Source: Prochlorococcus sp. AG-363-P15
GTDB taxonomy: Bacteria; Cyanobacteriota; Cyanobacteriia; PCC-6307; Cyanobiaceae
DNA: 35,058 nt
Direction: 5' to 3'
NCBI GenBank assembly: GCA_003278175.1
Contig: QCGF01000010.1
Coordinates: 1-35,058, forward strand
Shown here: positions 1-9,598 of the stretch, one piece after another
Layout of the letters: every line of letters begins with the position of its first letter
Numbering within the stretch: position 1 is the stretch's first letter
The notes under the pieces: model-generated
The model's database searches: none
Told to the model about the DNA's origin: nothing
What the model saw: the letters and a program-made list of their open reading frames with translations, nothing else
Translations under genes and position numbers: made by a program

Positions 1-1
1 T

Positions 2-292
2 GAAGTGTTCAAGAATCTCAAGGCTTTCCCTGAAAGTGGGCAGAAAGCTTCAAAAGGAAAACGCACAAAGGCAAGTGATACATCAAATTTCCCTGGACTC
101 CAAGATGCAGAAATACAAACATTGCTAGATGCTTTAGAACAGAACTTGAAGCATGATGAAAGTCCTCCACAGAGAAACTTCAAGAGAACCCCTAACAAGG
201 CAAAGCAACCAATTCCATTAAGAACGACAGCAAAGCCAAACGAAGGTCAGCATCGTTTTGATGAGCTTTTAGAAACACTCCCGAACCCTTAA
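2..292 (+). CDS. Hypothetical protein, 5' end cut by window edge
   Basis: The ORF track starts at a GTG at position 5, but the frame stays open to the window edge (a GAA codon precedes it), so this may be the C-terminal end of a longer protein. The visible part is about 95 residues, polar, rich in Lys, Pro, Gln and Asn, with no membrane segment or catalytic motif. It looks mostly disordered, with one possible short helix (LQDAEIQTLLDALEQNL). It is followed after 42 bases by another small ORF on the same strand. I do not recognise the family and assign no function. Confidence 0.5.
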   Translation, partial: EVFKNLKAFPESGQKASKGKRTKASDTSNFPGLQDAEIQTLLDALEQNLKHDESPPQRNFKRTPNKAKQPIPLRTTAKPNEGQHRFDELLETLPNP

Positions 293-334
293 TCAAGCGA
301 AATCCCTCAGAGTTATTCTCGTAAAATACAAACC

Positions 335-649
335 ATGAGCTCTCCTGAAAAACTTTTAGAAGCAACTCTGAATAGATTAGGAATTCGTATAGAGCAGAGT
401 CTTACGAAATCAGCCGAAAAACTCTCGGAAATTGCCAAAGATGCTCCTAAGAAGCTTCAAGAAGAATGGGAACTCTTTCAAGAAGAAGTAATTGCAGAAG
501 TCAATCGACTAGAAAAAGAATCAAAGGAAGAAAGTTCTTCCCCTGATCAAGAAAGTAATTTTTCAGCAATTAAAGATCCGAAAGAAAAAATTAAATATGT
601 TCGAAAGAAATTATCTGAAATAAGCAGAAAGCTAGAGGCAAGCAACTAA
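335..649 (+). CDS. Conserved-looking small coiled-coil protein, unknown function
   Basis: A 104-residue, highly charged protein with an ATG start. The middle (about residues 20-65) is a run of amphipathic, Glu/Lys-rich helix (EKLSEIAKDAPKKLQEEWE) likely to form a coiled coil, and a second helix closes the C-terminus (KIKYVRKKLSEISRKLE). There is no signal peptide and no membrane segment, so it is probably cytoplasmic. The stop codon overlaps the ATG of the ABC1 kinase gene by one base (TAATG), which indicates translational coupling and suggests a linked role with that protein. The function is not known to me. Confidence 0.7.
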   Translation: MSSPEKLLEATLNRLGIRIEQSLTKSAEKLSEIAKDAPKKLQEEWELFQEEVIAEVNRLEKESKEESSSPDQESNFSAIKDPKEKIKYVRKKLSEISRKLEASN

Positions 650-2328
650 TGGCCTTTAAGAAAATCCTTGATTTTCTAAGCAGAGGATTTCGTGCACTGC
701 GTATTTGGAAAACTTTTTTATCACTGTTGATTTTTCTTTGGTGGGATGCACGCAAGTGGAGTTACCTAGGAGCATTTACTCCTGAAAAAAGACAATTAAG
801 ACAACAAATTAGAGCCCGATGGCTTACTAGAGAATTTGTACACCTTGGCTCTGCATTTATAAAGCTTGGGCAGCTTCTATCAGCCAGACCAGATGTTCTT
901 CCATCTTCATGGGTATCAGAACTAGCAGATTTACAAGACAAAGTACCTGCATTCGATTTTCAAACAGCTCAACAGGTAGTCAAACATGAGTTAGGTGGAA
1001 AATATTCTGAGATTATTGACCTTAATAAAGAACCTTTAGGGGCGGCATCACTTGCACAAGTTCATCGTGCTCGCTTGAAGAATGGCCGTGAAATTGTTTT
1101 AAAAATCCAACGTCCAGGACTTGAAAAGTTATTTCGTCTTGACTTAACAGTCATGCAACAAGTCGCAGCAGTTTTACAAAAAAACCCAAGCTGGAGCAAT
1201 GGGCGTGACTTTATTGGAATTGCGAAAGAAAGCAGAAAAGTTTTACTTAGAGAACTTGACTTTCGCTTAGAGGCCCAATATGCAGCAAGGTTTAGGCAAC
1301 AATTTCTTGATCAAAATGATATTCGAGTTCCAAGTGTTATTTGGGAACTAAGCACTAGCAAACTTCTTTGTCTTGATTACCTGCCAGGCATCAAAGTTAA
1401 TGATCGGAAAGCACTTTTAAAAAACGGCATAGACCCCAACTCCATTTTAGAAATTGGAGCAGCAAGTTATTTGAAGCAACTTGTGCAATTTGGTTTCTTT
1501 CATGCTGACCCACATCCAGGAAATCTTGCTGTCACAACTGATGGAGCATTGATCTACTACGACTTCGGCATGATGGGGTTGATATCCGATGGTTTGCGCA
1601 AAAGACTAGGCGCAATGGTTACAGCAGCGGCCACAAAAGATGCTACAAAGCTTGTAGCAGAGCTACAAGCAGCAGGTTTAATTGCTTCTGATATCGAAAT
1701 TGGCCCTGTCCGCCGTTTAGTCAGAGTGATGTTAAAAGAAGCACTAACGCCTCCCTTTAGTGGAAATGTAATTGAAAAACTCTCTGGGGATCTATATGAC
1801 CTTGTCTATGGGAAGCCTTTTCGTCTTCCAGTGGAACTTATCTTTGTGATGAGAGCATTATCAACATTTGAAGGAGTAGCACGAAGCCTTGACCCAGGAT
1901 TTAATTTGATGGACATAGCCAAGCCATACTTACTTCCACTCATGAGTTCGAGCAATGCCAACCCCAACGACCTCATAAATGAACTAGGCCGTCAAGTTGG
2001 GGTATTAGGCAGCAAGGCAGTATCACTTCCAAAACGCCTAGATGAAAGTCTTGAGAAGCTGGAGCAAGGTGATTTGCAACTGCAAATCCGCATGGGCGAG
2101 TCTGATAGACAATTACGTCGAATGATTACCACTCAAAGAGCACTAGGACAATCCATACTCCTTGGTTGCCTAGGGATTAGTGCAGCACTTCTGGGTTCTA
2201 GCGCAAAACCAATTTATTCATTGCTCCCATTATTAATAGCTTGCCCAATTGGGTTTGGATGGTTGAAATTACAGGTTAAGATGAATCGTGACAACCGAAT
2301 AGATAATATCCCTAAACGCATAAGTTAA
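649..2328 (+). CDS. ABC1/UbiB-family atypical protein kinase-like protein (AarF)
   Basis: A 559-residue member of the ABC1/ADCK/UbiB family, which in bacteria and plastids supports quinone and isoprenoid-lipid metabolism; the substrate of the cyanobacterial members is not settled. Visible family marks are the KLGQ motif at about 72-75, the Ala-rich nucleotide loop GAASLAQVH at 131-139, the ATP-site lysine near 152 (VLKIQRPG), the catalytic stretch HADPHPGN at 285-292 and the metal-binding DFG at 305-307. Two hydrophobic segments near residues 500-545 suggest C-terminal membrane anchoring, as is usual for the family. Translation is probably coupled to the preceding 104-aa gene through TAATG. 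It ends 33 bases from the convergent eno gene. Family assignment is secure; the substrate is unknown. Confidence 0.93.
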   Translation: MAFKKILDFLSRGFRALRIWKTFLSLLIFLWWDARKWSYLGAFTPEKRQLRQQIRARWLTREFVHLGSAFIKLGQLLSARPDVLPSSWVSELADLQDKVPAFDFQTAQQVVKHELGGKYSEIIDLNKEPLGAASLAQVHRARLKNGREIVLKIQRPGLEKLFRLDLTVMQQVAAVLQKNPSWSNGRDFIGIAKESRKVLLRELDFRLEAQYAARFRQQFLDQNDIRVPSVIWELSTSKLLCLDYLPGIKVNDRKALLKNGIDPNSILEIGAASYLKQLVQFGFFHADPHPGNLAVTTDGALIYYDFGMMGLISDGLRKRLGAMVTAAATKDATKLVAELQAAGLIASDIEIGPVRRLVRVMLKEALTPPFSGNVIEKLSGDLYDLVYGKPFRLPVELIFVMRALSTFEGVARSLDPGFNLMDIAKPYLLPLMSSSNANPNDLINELGRQVGVLGSKAVSLPKRLDESLEKLEQGDLQLQIRMGESDRQLRRMITTQRALGQSILLGCLGISAALLGSSAKPIYSLLPLLIACPIGFGWLKLQVKMNRDNRIDNIPKRIS

Positions 2329-2361
2329 ATAGATCTTATTAAGCAAGGAAAAATAATTCTC

Positions 2362-3672
<1,311 letters not shown>

Positions 3673-3802
3673 TTATTGAAATCCTATTGGTCTACCCATA
3701 ACTTGGCTTTAGGTTGTTTTGCACTCCTGCTATTTCAGCTAGGTGGAAAATTCAATCCTCGCTCAAAATGAACCATTGCGTCCCTCTAAAAAATAGTCAT
3801 TA

Positions 3803-4201
3803 ATGCGAATACTTCATACCATGATCAGAGTTGGAGACCTAGAGAAATCTCTCAGGTTTTACACCAAAACACTTGGCATGAAGCTTTTGCGAAGAAAGGA
3901 TTACCCTTCCGGCCGCTTCACATTGGCTTTTGTAGGCTACGAGAATGAAAGTGATTCCTCAGTAATAGAGCTGACCCACAATTGGGATGTAGACCACTAT
4001 CAACTAGGTGAAGGATATGGACATATTGCATTAGGAGTGGAAAACATTTATGAAACATGCAAATCAATCAACTCCGACGGAGGGCTTGTTGTAAGACAAC
4101 CTGGCCCAATGAAACATGGCAAAACAATAATTGCCTTTATAGAAGATCCTGATGGTTACAAAATTGAGCTCATTGAAGTTTCTTCAAAAGAGGCAAATTA
4201 A
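3803..4201 (+). CDS. gloA: Lactoylglutathione lyase (glyoxalase I)
   Basis: A 132-residue glyoxalase I that isomerises the methylglyoxal-glutathione hemithioacetal to S-lactoylglutathione, the first step of methylglyoxal detoxification. It has the two beta-alpha-beta-beta-beta modules of the vicinal oxygen chelate fold. The N-terminus [20 protein letters not shown] supplies the first metal His. Other blocks are [19 protein letters not shown] with the metal Glu, [10 protein letters not shown] with the second His, and [12 protein letters not shown] with the second Glu, so the set of two His and two Glu ligands is intact. The gene is followed after only 6 bases by clpB, so the two are very probably co-transcribed, which pairs carbonyl-stress removal with protein disaggregation. 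Confidence 0.95.
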   Translation: MRILHTMIRVGDLEKSLRFYTKTLGMKLLRRKDYPSGRFTLAFVGYENESDSSVIELTHNWDVDHYQLGEGYGHIALGVENIYETCKSINSDGGLVVRQPGPMKHGKTIIAFIEDPDGYKIELIEVSSKEAN

Positions 4202-4207
4202 TTTCTT

Positions 4208-6994
4208 ATGGCTTTTGAGACCCTAAGCAATAATTTTAGGAAAGAGACTCTAACCACAGAGCCTGATCTTTTCAGTGATGAATCATGGGATTTATTACTT
4301 GCCAGTCAAGATGAAGCAAGAAGATGGAGGCATGGAAACTTAGATGTAGAGCATATGCTTCAATGTCTATTTACTAATCCTTCCTACAAAAGTTTTGTCG
4401 ACTCCCTTCCTATAAACCATTCAGAACTACTTGATCATTTAGAGGGGTTTCTCGCAGAACAGCCAATGTCGTCACGTAATGAGAGTCTAATTATTGGCGA
4501 AGATCTTGAAGAGCTTCTGGAAAATGCAAATTCTGTACGTCACAAATGGGGCACAAATCTAATAGAAATTCCTCACATTCTTATTGCAATAGGTCGTGAC
4601 CAAAGGGTAGGCGCTCCATTATTCAAACAACTTGGGATGCCAATTGAAAAGCTTGAAGCCGAAGTGAAAAGGTCAACCGTTTCCCCTCGAAATCGTTCTC
4701 TGCAATCAGTCAATCAATATGAGGTTGCCAAATCATTTTCATCTAGAGAATCCGCGGAAGGAAAAAATAACAGGACCTCTCCTCTCAAAGAGCAATCAAG
4801 CCATGAAGACGCTGCAGCTAATAACGAACAAGATCCCTTCAAACTTCAAAAAGAACCCAAATCAGTTGAGGTCTATGGACGTGATCTAACCTCTGCAGCT
4901 AAATCAGGGGAGTTAGACCCTGTCATTGGAAGGAATTCAGAAATACGAAGCGTAATTAAAGTTTTATCTCGCAAAGGGAAAAACAACCCTGTACTAATTG
5001 GCGCACCAGGTGTTGGGAAAACAGCTATTGCAGAGTTATTGGCCCAACGGATAGTAAATAACGAAGTACCTGACTCACTAAAAGGCTTAAGGCTTATAGC
5101 GCTTGATTTAGGTGCATTAATTGCTGGGGCCAAATTCAGGGGGCAATTCGAAGAACGATTTCGCTCTGTTTTAGCCGAAGTAAGTGATCCAGACTCTGGT
5201 GTGATTTTGTTCATTGATGAATTGCATACAGTTGTTAGCACTGATCGCTCTAATGCAGATGCAGGGAATCTGCTCAAGCCCTTTCTTGCAAGAGGGGATC
5301 TTCGTTGTATAGGTGCAACCACGCCTGAAAATTACCGAAGAACAGTTGAAAAAGACCCAGCACTCAATCGTCGTTTTCAACAAGTTCTAATAAAAGAACC
5401 AAATCTTGAATTAAGCATAGAGATTCTTCAAGGTCTTAAAGAAAGATATGAAATACATCATGAAGTTAATATCACCGATGAAGCAATAATCACTGCAAAT
5501 CGTTTAGCAGATCGCTACATAAGTGACAGATGTTTACCTGATAAAGCAATTGACTTAATTGATGAAGCATCTGCTCAACTTAAAATGGAGGTCAGTTCAA
5601 AACCTCAAATCATTGAAGAGACAGAGTCAAGACTAAAAAGTTTGGAAGTCGCATTAAGCAAGTCAGACAAAGCTCCAGAAGTTGAAAAGACTCGTTTATT
5701 TGATGCTTGCAAAGCAACTGAAAAAAGCCTCTCTGAACTTAAAGAGCGATGGCAAGAAGAACGTTCACAGTTAGAAGAACTTAGAAATTTAAGTCAAGAA
5801 GAAGAAGTTCTCAAAAGTGCAATTTCTGAAGCCGAAAGAATTGGAGATTTAGAAGAAGCAGCTCGACTTCAATATGACCAATTGCTGCATTTGCAGCAGC
5901 GTCGAAACAGAATTCAAAATTCTCTTTCTTCCGCACAATCTTCAGGAAATGCTCTCCTTAGAGATCAAGTAGAAGCAGAGGATATTGCAGACGTTGTCGC
6001 CCGATGGACAGGAATACCAGTTCAGCGAGTTCTCGCAGGTGAAAGACAAAAACTATTAAACCTAGAAAGCGAGCTAAGTAAACGAGTCATAGGTCAAGTT
6101 GAGGCTGTCCAAGCAGTCTCAGCTGCGATCCGAAGAGCCAGAGCAGGCATGAAAGATCCAAGAAGACCCGTCGGTTCATTCCTATTTTTAGGACCTACAG
6201 GTGTTGGCAAAACAGAACTCGCAAGAACACTTGCTGCGTCTCTTTTCGACGAAGAAGAAGCATTAGTGCGACTCGATATGAGTGAATTCATGGAAAGAAA
6301 TGCAGTGGCCAGACTTTTAGGTGCCCCTCCTGGATATGTGGGTTATGAAGAAGGCGGTCAACTCACTGAAGCTGTACGAAGTCGCCCATATGCTGTTCTG
6401 CTATTAGACGAAATTGAAAAAGCTCATCCAGATGTCTTCAACTTGCTTCTTCAGGTTCTTGATGATGGAAGACTCACGGATTCACAAGGTCGGACTGTGG
6501 ACTTCCGTCACACAGTGATTGTTATGACCAGTAATTTGGCTAGCAGAGCAATTTTAGACAAGGCAAAGTTATCTAAAGAAGGTGCAAACAAAGTGGAAGA
6601 ACTTGAACAAGAACTTGTCAGGCAGATTGACAAGGCTTTGAGTCAAAAATTTCGTCCTGAATTTTTGAATCGGATTGATGAAGTAATTAGATTTCGCCCT
6701 TTACAAGTCAAAGACCTACAACAAATCATCATGTTGTATTTAAAGGACTTAACCAATCTATTAGCTGAGCAAGGACTTGAATTACGTATAGATCAATCAG
6801 CCATTGAAAAATTGGCATCGCAAGGGTATGAACCTGAATATGGAGCAAGACCTTTAAAACGGGTCTTAAGGCGGCAATTGGAAAACCCTCTAGCAACTCA
6901 ACTATTAGAAGAACAATTCGTAGGGGTTAGTGCAATTAGAGTCAGGCCTTCTACTGAAGAGTCAGAATCCCTTGTATTTTTTGCAGAAAACTAA
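4208..6994 (+). CDS. clpB: ClpB-type AAA+ disaggregase (second-type ClpB)
   Basis: An ATP-driven hexameric unfoldase that, with DnaK, resolubilises aggregated protein in the cytoplasm. Order of parts: a Clp N-domain (about 20-155); a long polar linker (about 156-222); the first AAA+ domain with Walker A GAPGVGKT at 265-272, pore loop AKFRGQFEERF near 308-318 and Walker B ILFIDE; a coiled-coil middle domain (about 460-585); and the second AAA+ domain with Walker A GPTGVGKT at 662-669, pore loop GYVGYEEGG and Walker B LLLDE near 731. The middle domain marks it as ClpB rather than ClpC. At 928 residues it is longer than the usual 860-875, mostly because of the linker. Cyanobacteria usually carry two ClpB types, and the linker and neighbours suggest this is the non-canonical one, but that is inference. 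Confidence 0.95.
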   Translation: MAFETLSNNFRKETLTTEPDLFSDESWDLLLASQDEARRWRHGNLDVEHMLQCLFTNPSYKSFVDSLPINHSELLDHLEGFLAEQPMSSRNESLIIGEDLEELLENANSVRHKWGTNLIEIPHILIAIGRDQRVGAPLFKQLGMPIEKLEAEVKRSTVSPRNRSLQSVNQYEVAKSFSSRESAEGKNNRTSPLKEQSSHEDAAANNEQDPFKLQKEPKSVEVYGRDLTSAAKSGELDPVIGRNSEIRSVIKVLSRKGKNNPVLIGAPGVGKTAIAELLAQRIVNNEVPDSLKGLRLIALDLGALIAGAKFRGQFEERFRSVLAEVSDPDSGVILFIDELHTVVSTDRSNADAGNLLKPFLARGDLRCIGATTPENYRRTVEKDPALNRRFQQVLIKEPNLELSIEILQGLKERYEIHHEVNITDEAIITANRLADRYISDRCLPDKAIDLIDEASAQLKMEVSSKPQIIEETESRLKSLEVALSKSDKAPEVEKTRLFDACKATEKSLSELKERWQEERSQLEELRNLSQEEEVLKSAISEAERIGDLEEAARLQYDQLLHLQQRRNRIQNSLSSAQSSGNALLRDQVEAEDIADVVARWTGIPVQRVLAGERQKLLNLESELSKRVIGQVEAVQAVSAAIRRARAGMKDPRRPVGSFLFLGPTGVGKTELARTLAASLFDEEEALVRLDMSEFMERNAVARLLGAPPGYVGYEEGGQLTEAVRSRPYAVLLLDEIEKAHPDVFNLLLQVLDDGRLTDSQGRTVDFRHTVIVMTSNLASRAILDKAKLSKEGANKVEELEQELVRQIDKALSQKFRPEFLNRIDEVIRFRPLQVKDLQQIIMLYLKDLTNLLAEQGLELRIDQSAIEKLASQGYEPEYGARPLKRVLRRQLENPLATQLLEEQFVGVSAIRVRPSTEESESLVFFAEN

Positions 6995-7027
6995 CAAGAA
7001 TCTATTAGTGTATGTGAGTTTGTCAGG

Positions 7028-7049
7028 TTGTGCATTTCATAGTGCACAA
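7028..7049 (+). other. 7-bp perfect hairpin in the clpB-secE spacer
   Basis: TTGTGCA and TGCACAA form a perfect 7-bp stem around an 8-base loop. There is no T-run directly after the stem (a CTTTTTCTTG tract lies about 15 bases further), so a terminator role is only possible. It may separate clpB transcription from the secE-nusG-rpl unit or shape the secE leader. Confidence 0.35.
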
Positions 7050-7072
7050 TCTTCAGCTCCCGGCTTTTTCTT

Positions 7073-7315
7073 GTGACAAGCACCACTCCCGAAGAGAATA
7101 CAGAAGAAAACCAAACACCTTCTGGGCTAGAACCCATAAGAAATAATGGTTTTCTAGCTGCAACTCTTGATGAGTTAAAGCTAGTTGTCTGGCCTAGCCG
7201 TCAGCAACTGTTCAGTGAATCAATTGCTGTAATTCTGATGGTGACACTTTCAGCAGCCGCAATTGCTGCTGTTAGTCGCTTTTATGGATGGGCAGCATCA
7301 CAAATTTTCAGTTGA
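7073..7315 (+). CDS. secE: Preprotein translocase subunit SecE
   Basis: The small essential subunit of the SecYEG channel, which clamps SecY in the cytoplasmic or thylakoid membrane. The 80-residue size fits the single-span SecE of cyanobacteria and plastids. The conserved amphipathic helix is ATLDELKLVVWPSRQQLFSE (about residues 32-50), with the invariant W-P-S/T pair, followed by one membrane span (about 52-74). The start is GTG; the first ~30 residues are polar and poorly conserved, as usual. The secE-nusG order is the standard bacterial arrangement upstream of the rplKAJL cluster and supports the call for this short protein. Confidence 0.93.
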   Translation: MTSTTPEENTEENQTPSGLEPIRNNGFLAATLDELKLVVWPSRQQLFSESIAVILMVTLSAAAIAAVSRFYGWAASQIFS

Positions 7316-7331
7316 ACTAATAAAGTTCAAC
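7311..7331 (+). other. Perfect 8-bp hairpin spanning the secE stop codon
   Basis: GTTGAACT and AGTTCAAC pair perfectly around the loop AATAA, and the secE TGA (7313-7315) lies in the left arm. No T-run follows. It could slow RNA decay or tune read-through into nusG; nothing in the sequence decides this. Confidence 0.4.
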
Positions 7332-7368
7332 ACAATTTCGTACAAACATTTCACTTCCTTATTAACCA

Positions 7369-8043
7369 GTGTCTGAGTTCGATCCCACACCCCAAGATCA
7401 AAACGAGGTGCTGGATCTACCTACTCCCAATTCTGGAGAGGAGAAAGCCCTTACAGCGACATCTTCAATCGCCAAAACATCCATCGCGAGATGGTATGCA
7501 GTACAAGTAGCATCGAGCTGTGAAAAAAAAGTAAAAGCAACTCTTGAGCAACGCGCAGTCACACTGGGAGTAAGTAACAGAATTCTAGAAATAGAAATTC
7601 CACAAACACCAGCTGTAAAGCTAAAAAAAGACGGAAGCCGGCAAGCAACTGAAGAAAAAGTTTTTCCTGGATATGTACTAGTACGAATGGTTCTTGATGA
7701 AGACACCATGATGGCTGTCCGAAGCACCCCCAATGTCATCAATTTTGTCGGAGCTGAGGATCGTAGAGCAACAGGCAAGTCACGTGGTCACATCAAACCC
7801 AGACCATTAAGCCGACAAGAGGTTGACAGGATCTTCAAACGTGCAGCTGAGAAAAAGACCGTTGTCAAGTTAGATTTAGCTGAGGGCGATCAAATAGTTG
7901 TTACTTCAGGACCGTTCAAAGACTTCCAAGGTGAAGTAATAGAAGTTTCTGGAGAACGCAGCAAATTAAAAGCCCTGCTTTCAATCTTCGGAAGGGAGAC
8001 GCCTGTAGAACTTGAGTTTTCTCAAATCAACAAACAAAATTAA
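7369..8043 (+). CDS. nusG: Transcription termination/antitermination factor NusG
   Basis: NusG binds RNA polymerase, controls pausing and links transcription to translation. The 224 residues hold a poorly conserved N-terminal extension (about 1-40), the NGN domain beginning ARWYAVQVASSCEKKVKATLEQR and including VFPGYVLVRMVLDEDTMMAVRSTPNVINFVG, and a C-terminal KOW domain (EGDQIVVTSGPFKDFQGEVIEV). The start is a GTG at 7369; a shorter start would need to fall inside the extension. It lies between secE (53 bases upstream) and rplK (116 bases downstream, structured spacer), the classic order. Confidence 0.96.
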   Translation: MSEFDPTPQDQNEVLDLPTPNSGEEKALTATSSIAKTSIARWYAVQVASSCEKKVKATLEQRAVTLGVSNRILEIEIPQTPAVKLKKDGSRQATEEKVFPGYVLVRMVLDEDTMMAVRSTPNVINFVGAEDRRATGKSRGHIKPRPLSRQEVDRIFKRAAEKKTVVKLDLAEGDQIVVTSGPFKDFQGEVIEVSGERSKLKALLSIFGRETPVELEFSQINKQN

Positions 8044-8159
8044 ATCAGCGGTGGCCGCCTCCATGTGGAGGGCGGCCTTAGAGGTAATTTGACAACCTCA
8101 CCGCACCTGATTAGCACGGTTAATTCAGGCAATCCACAGTCTCCCAATTCCACCCGCCG
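8044..8159 (+). promoter_or_regulatory. Structured nusG-rplK spacer / rplK leader
   Basis: This 116-base spacer contains a strong GC-rich hairpin: GGCCGCC with TCC (8053-8062) pairs with GGA and GGCGGCC (8067-8077) around the loop ATGT, with one bulged G. Two weaker pairings follow: GAGGT with ACCTC (8081-8099), and CCTGA with TCAGG. The strong hairpin is followed by TTAGAGG rather than a T-run, so it is not a clear intrinsic terminator. L1 or L11 autoregulation is known for this operon in other bacteria, but I cannot point to a matching L1 site here. Confidence 0.45.
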
Positions 8160-8585
8160 ATGGCCAAGAAAGTTGTAGCTATGATCAAGTTGGCCCTTCA
8201 GGCCGGCAAAGCGAACCCTGCCCCACCTGTTGGTCCTGCCCTAGGTCAACACGGGGTAAATATCATGGCGTTCTGCAAGGAATACAATGCGAGGACCCAA
8301 GACAAAGCAGGATTCGTAATCCCTGTTGAAATTTCGGTCTTTGAAGATAGAAGTTTTACCTTCATCACAAAGACACCTCCTGCATCTGTACTTATTACTA
8401 AAGCTGCTGGGATCGACAAAGGCTCAGGTGATTCAGCCAAAGGGCAAGCAGGTACTATTAGTCGTGCACAACTTGAGGAGATCGCGAAGACAAAACTTCC
8501 TGATCTGAATTGTTCCAGCATTGAATCTGCAATGCGAGTCATCGAAGGGACTGCCAGGAATATGGGTGTTTCTATAGGGGACTAA
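8160..8585 (+). CDS. rplK: 50S ribosomal protein L11
   Basis: L11 forms the GTPase-associated centre of the large subunit with 23S rRNA and the L10-L7/L12 stalk, and is needed for RelA-type stringent sensing in many bacteria. The 141-residue protein is full length: the N-domain has [35 protein letters not shown] with the proline-rich linker region, and the C-domain has [30 protein letters not shown] and the final [15 protein letters not shown]. The ATG start gives [13 protein letters not shown], the expected N-terminus. It is the first gene of rplK-rplA-rplJ-rplL. Confidence 0.98.
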   Translation: MAKKVVAMIKLALQAGKANPAPPVGPALGQHGVNIMAFCKEYNARTQDKAGFVIPVEISVFEDRSFTFITKTPPASVLITKAAGIDKGSGDSAKGQAGTISRAQLEEIAKTKLPDLNCSSIESAMRVIEGTARNMGVSIGD

Positions 8586-8668
8586 ACCCTCATTGCAGAT
8601 CAAATTCACACCACACTTTCCAACCATTACAGGGGAAGACATCTTTGTCGTTTGGACCCCAAAAAACT

Positions 8669-9376
8669 ATGCCAAAAGAATCAAAACGTATGGCAGGCCT
8701 CCTCGCAAAAGTAGAGGATCGGACATACGAACCTCTTGAAGCAATAAAGCTTGTCAAAGAAACCGCAACCGCAAAGTTCGATGAAACAATCGAAGCTCAT
8801 GTGCGTTTAGGTATTGATCCAAAATACACGGACCAACAACTTCGAACCACCGTTGCCTTACCTCAAGGCAGTGGACAGACGATACGCATAGCTGTAATAA
8901 CTCGTGGAGAGAAAGTTGCAGAAGCAAAGGCTGCTGGAGCTGAATTAGCTGGGGATGATGATTTAGTCGAGGCCATCAATAAGGGGGAGATGAATTTCGA
9001 CCTCTTAATAGCCACCCCTGACATGATGCCTAAAGTCGCCAAACTGGGCCGAGTACTAGGTCCACGAGGCCTTATGCCTAATCCAAAGGCAGGCACAGTA
9101 ACTACTGACTTAGGAACTGCAATCAAAGAATTCAAAGCTGGAAAACTAGAATTCAGAGCTGACCGGGCTGGAATAGTTCATGTACGTTTTGGCAAGGCAA
9201 GTTTTTCCGCAGAGGCACTACTGGAAAACCTAAAAACACTGCAGGAAGCTATTGACCGGAACAAACCTAGTGGCGCCAAAGGAAGATACTGGAAAAGTCT
9301 ATATTTGACCTCAACAATGGGGCCATCTGTAGAGGTTGATTTCACTGCATTACAGGAAATTCAAGAAGAAACCTGA
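8669..9376 (+). CDS. rplA: 50S ribosomal protein L1
   Basis: L1 forms the mobile stalk near the ribosomal E site and often represses its own operon. The ATG at 8669 gives [18 protein letters not shown], which lines up with the usual L1 N-terminus and a typical 235-residue length. Family blocks include [57 protein letters not shown], and [22 protein letters not shown]. The ORF track begins at an upstream TTG (8645); that start has a better ribosome site (GGGGA at 8632-8636) and would add eight residues, so the true start is not fully settled. Confidence 0.97.
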   Translation: MPKESKRMAGLLAKVEDRTYEPLEAIKLVKETATAKFDETIEAHVRLGIDPKYTDQQLRTTVALPQGSGQTIRIAVITRGEKVAEAKAAGAELAGDDDLVEAINKGEMNFDLLIATPDMMPKVAKLGRVLGPRGLMPNPKAGTVTTDLGTAIKEFKAGKLEFRADRAGIVHVRFGKASFSAEALLENLKTLQEAIDRNKPSGAKGRYWKSLYLTSTMGPSVEVDFTALQEIQEET

Positions 9377-9390
9377 CCTCTTTGATGTAT

Positions 9391-9545
9391 CGTTGGTTGC
9401 TGGCGAAAGCCAACGGGCAGGCGCCCGGCCAAAGACAGCAGGTTTAAAGATTTGATTAAATTCAAATCTTTGTAATATTCCTGCCGAGGCATGCTCAAAG
9501 ATTTTTCCAAATGGATTGAATCCAAGGCGACCTCGACTCAGTAAT
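9391..9545 (+). ncRNA. Ribosomal protein L10 leader (cis-regulatory RNA)
   Basis: The spacer before rplJ holds the conserved core of the L10(L12)4 binding RNA. GCAGG (9438-9442) pairs with CCTGC (9480-9484); outside it the asymmetric loop AAAGACA / CGA forms a kink-turn; and GCC (9428-9430) pairs with GGC (9488-9490). The flanking AGACAGCAGG and CCTGCCGAGG match the leader consensus as I remember it. Between the halves sits a perfect 10-bp hairpin, AAAGATTTGA / TCAAATCTTT (9446-9471). Upstream are a GNRA-type hairpin TGGC-GAAA-GCCA (9401-9412) and a small GGGC/GCCC hairpin (9415-9426). It should let free L10-L7/L12 repress rplJ-rplL. The outer boundaries are approximate. Confidence 0.88.
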
Positions 9546-9598
9546 GAGATCTTATCGGTCGCGTGTCCAGCTTCTTCCCCCGATTCGATCCAATTACT

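Noticed and set aside
4873-5322. 149-aa minus-strand ORF inside clpB, and similar antisense or alternate-frame ORFs (for example 7398-7778, 10172-10597, 8246-8542)
   Set aside because: These are shadows of clearly coding genes, with Ser/Pro/Leu-rich composition typical of antisense frames and no family signs.
8645-8668. TTG at 8645 as the rplA start
   Set aside because: It has the better ribosome site, but ATG 8669 matches the usual L1 N-terminus and length; kept only as an alternative.
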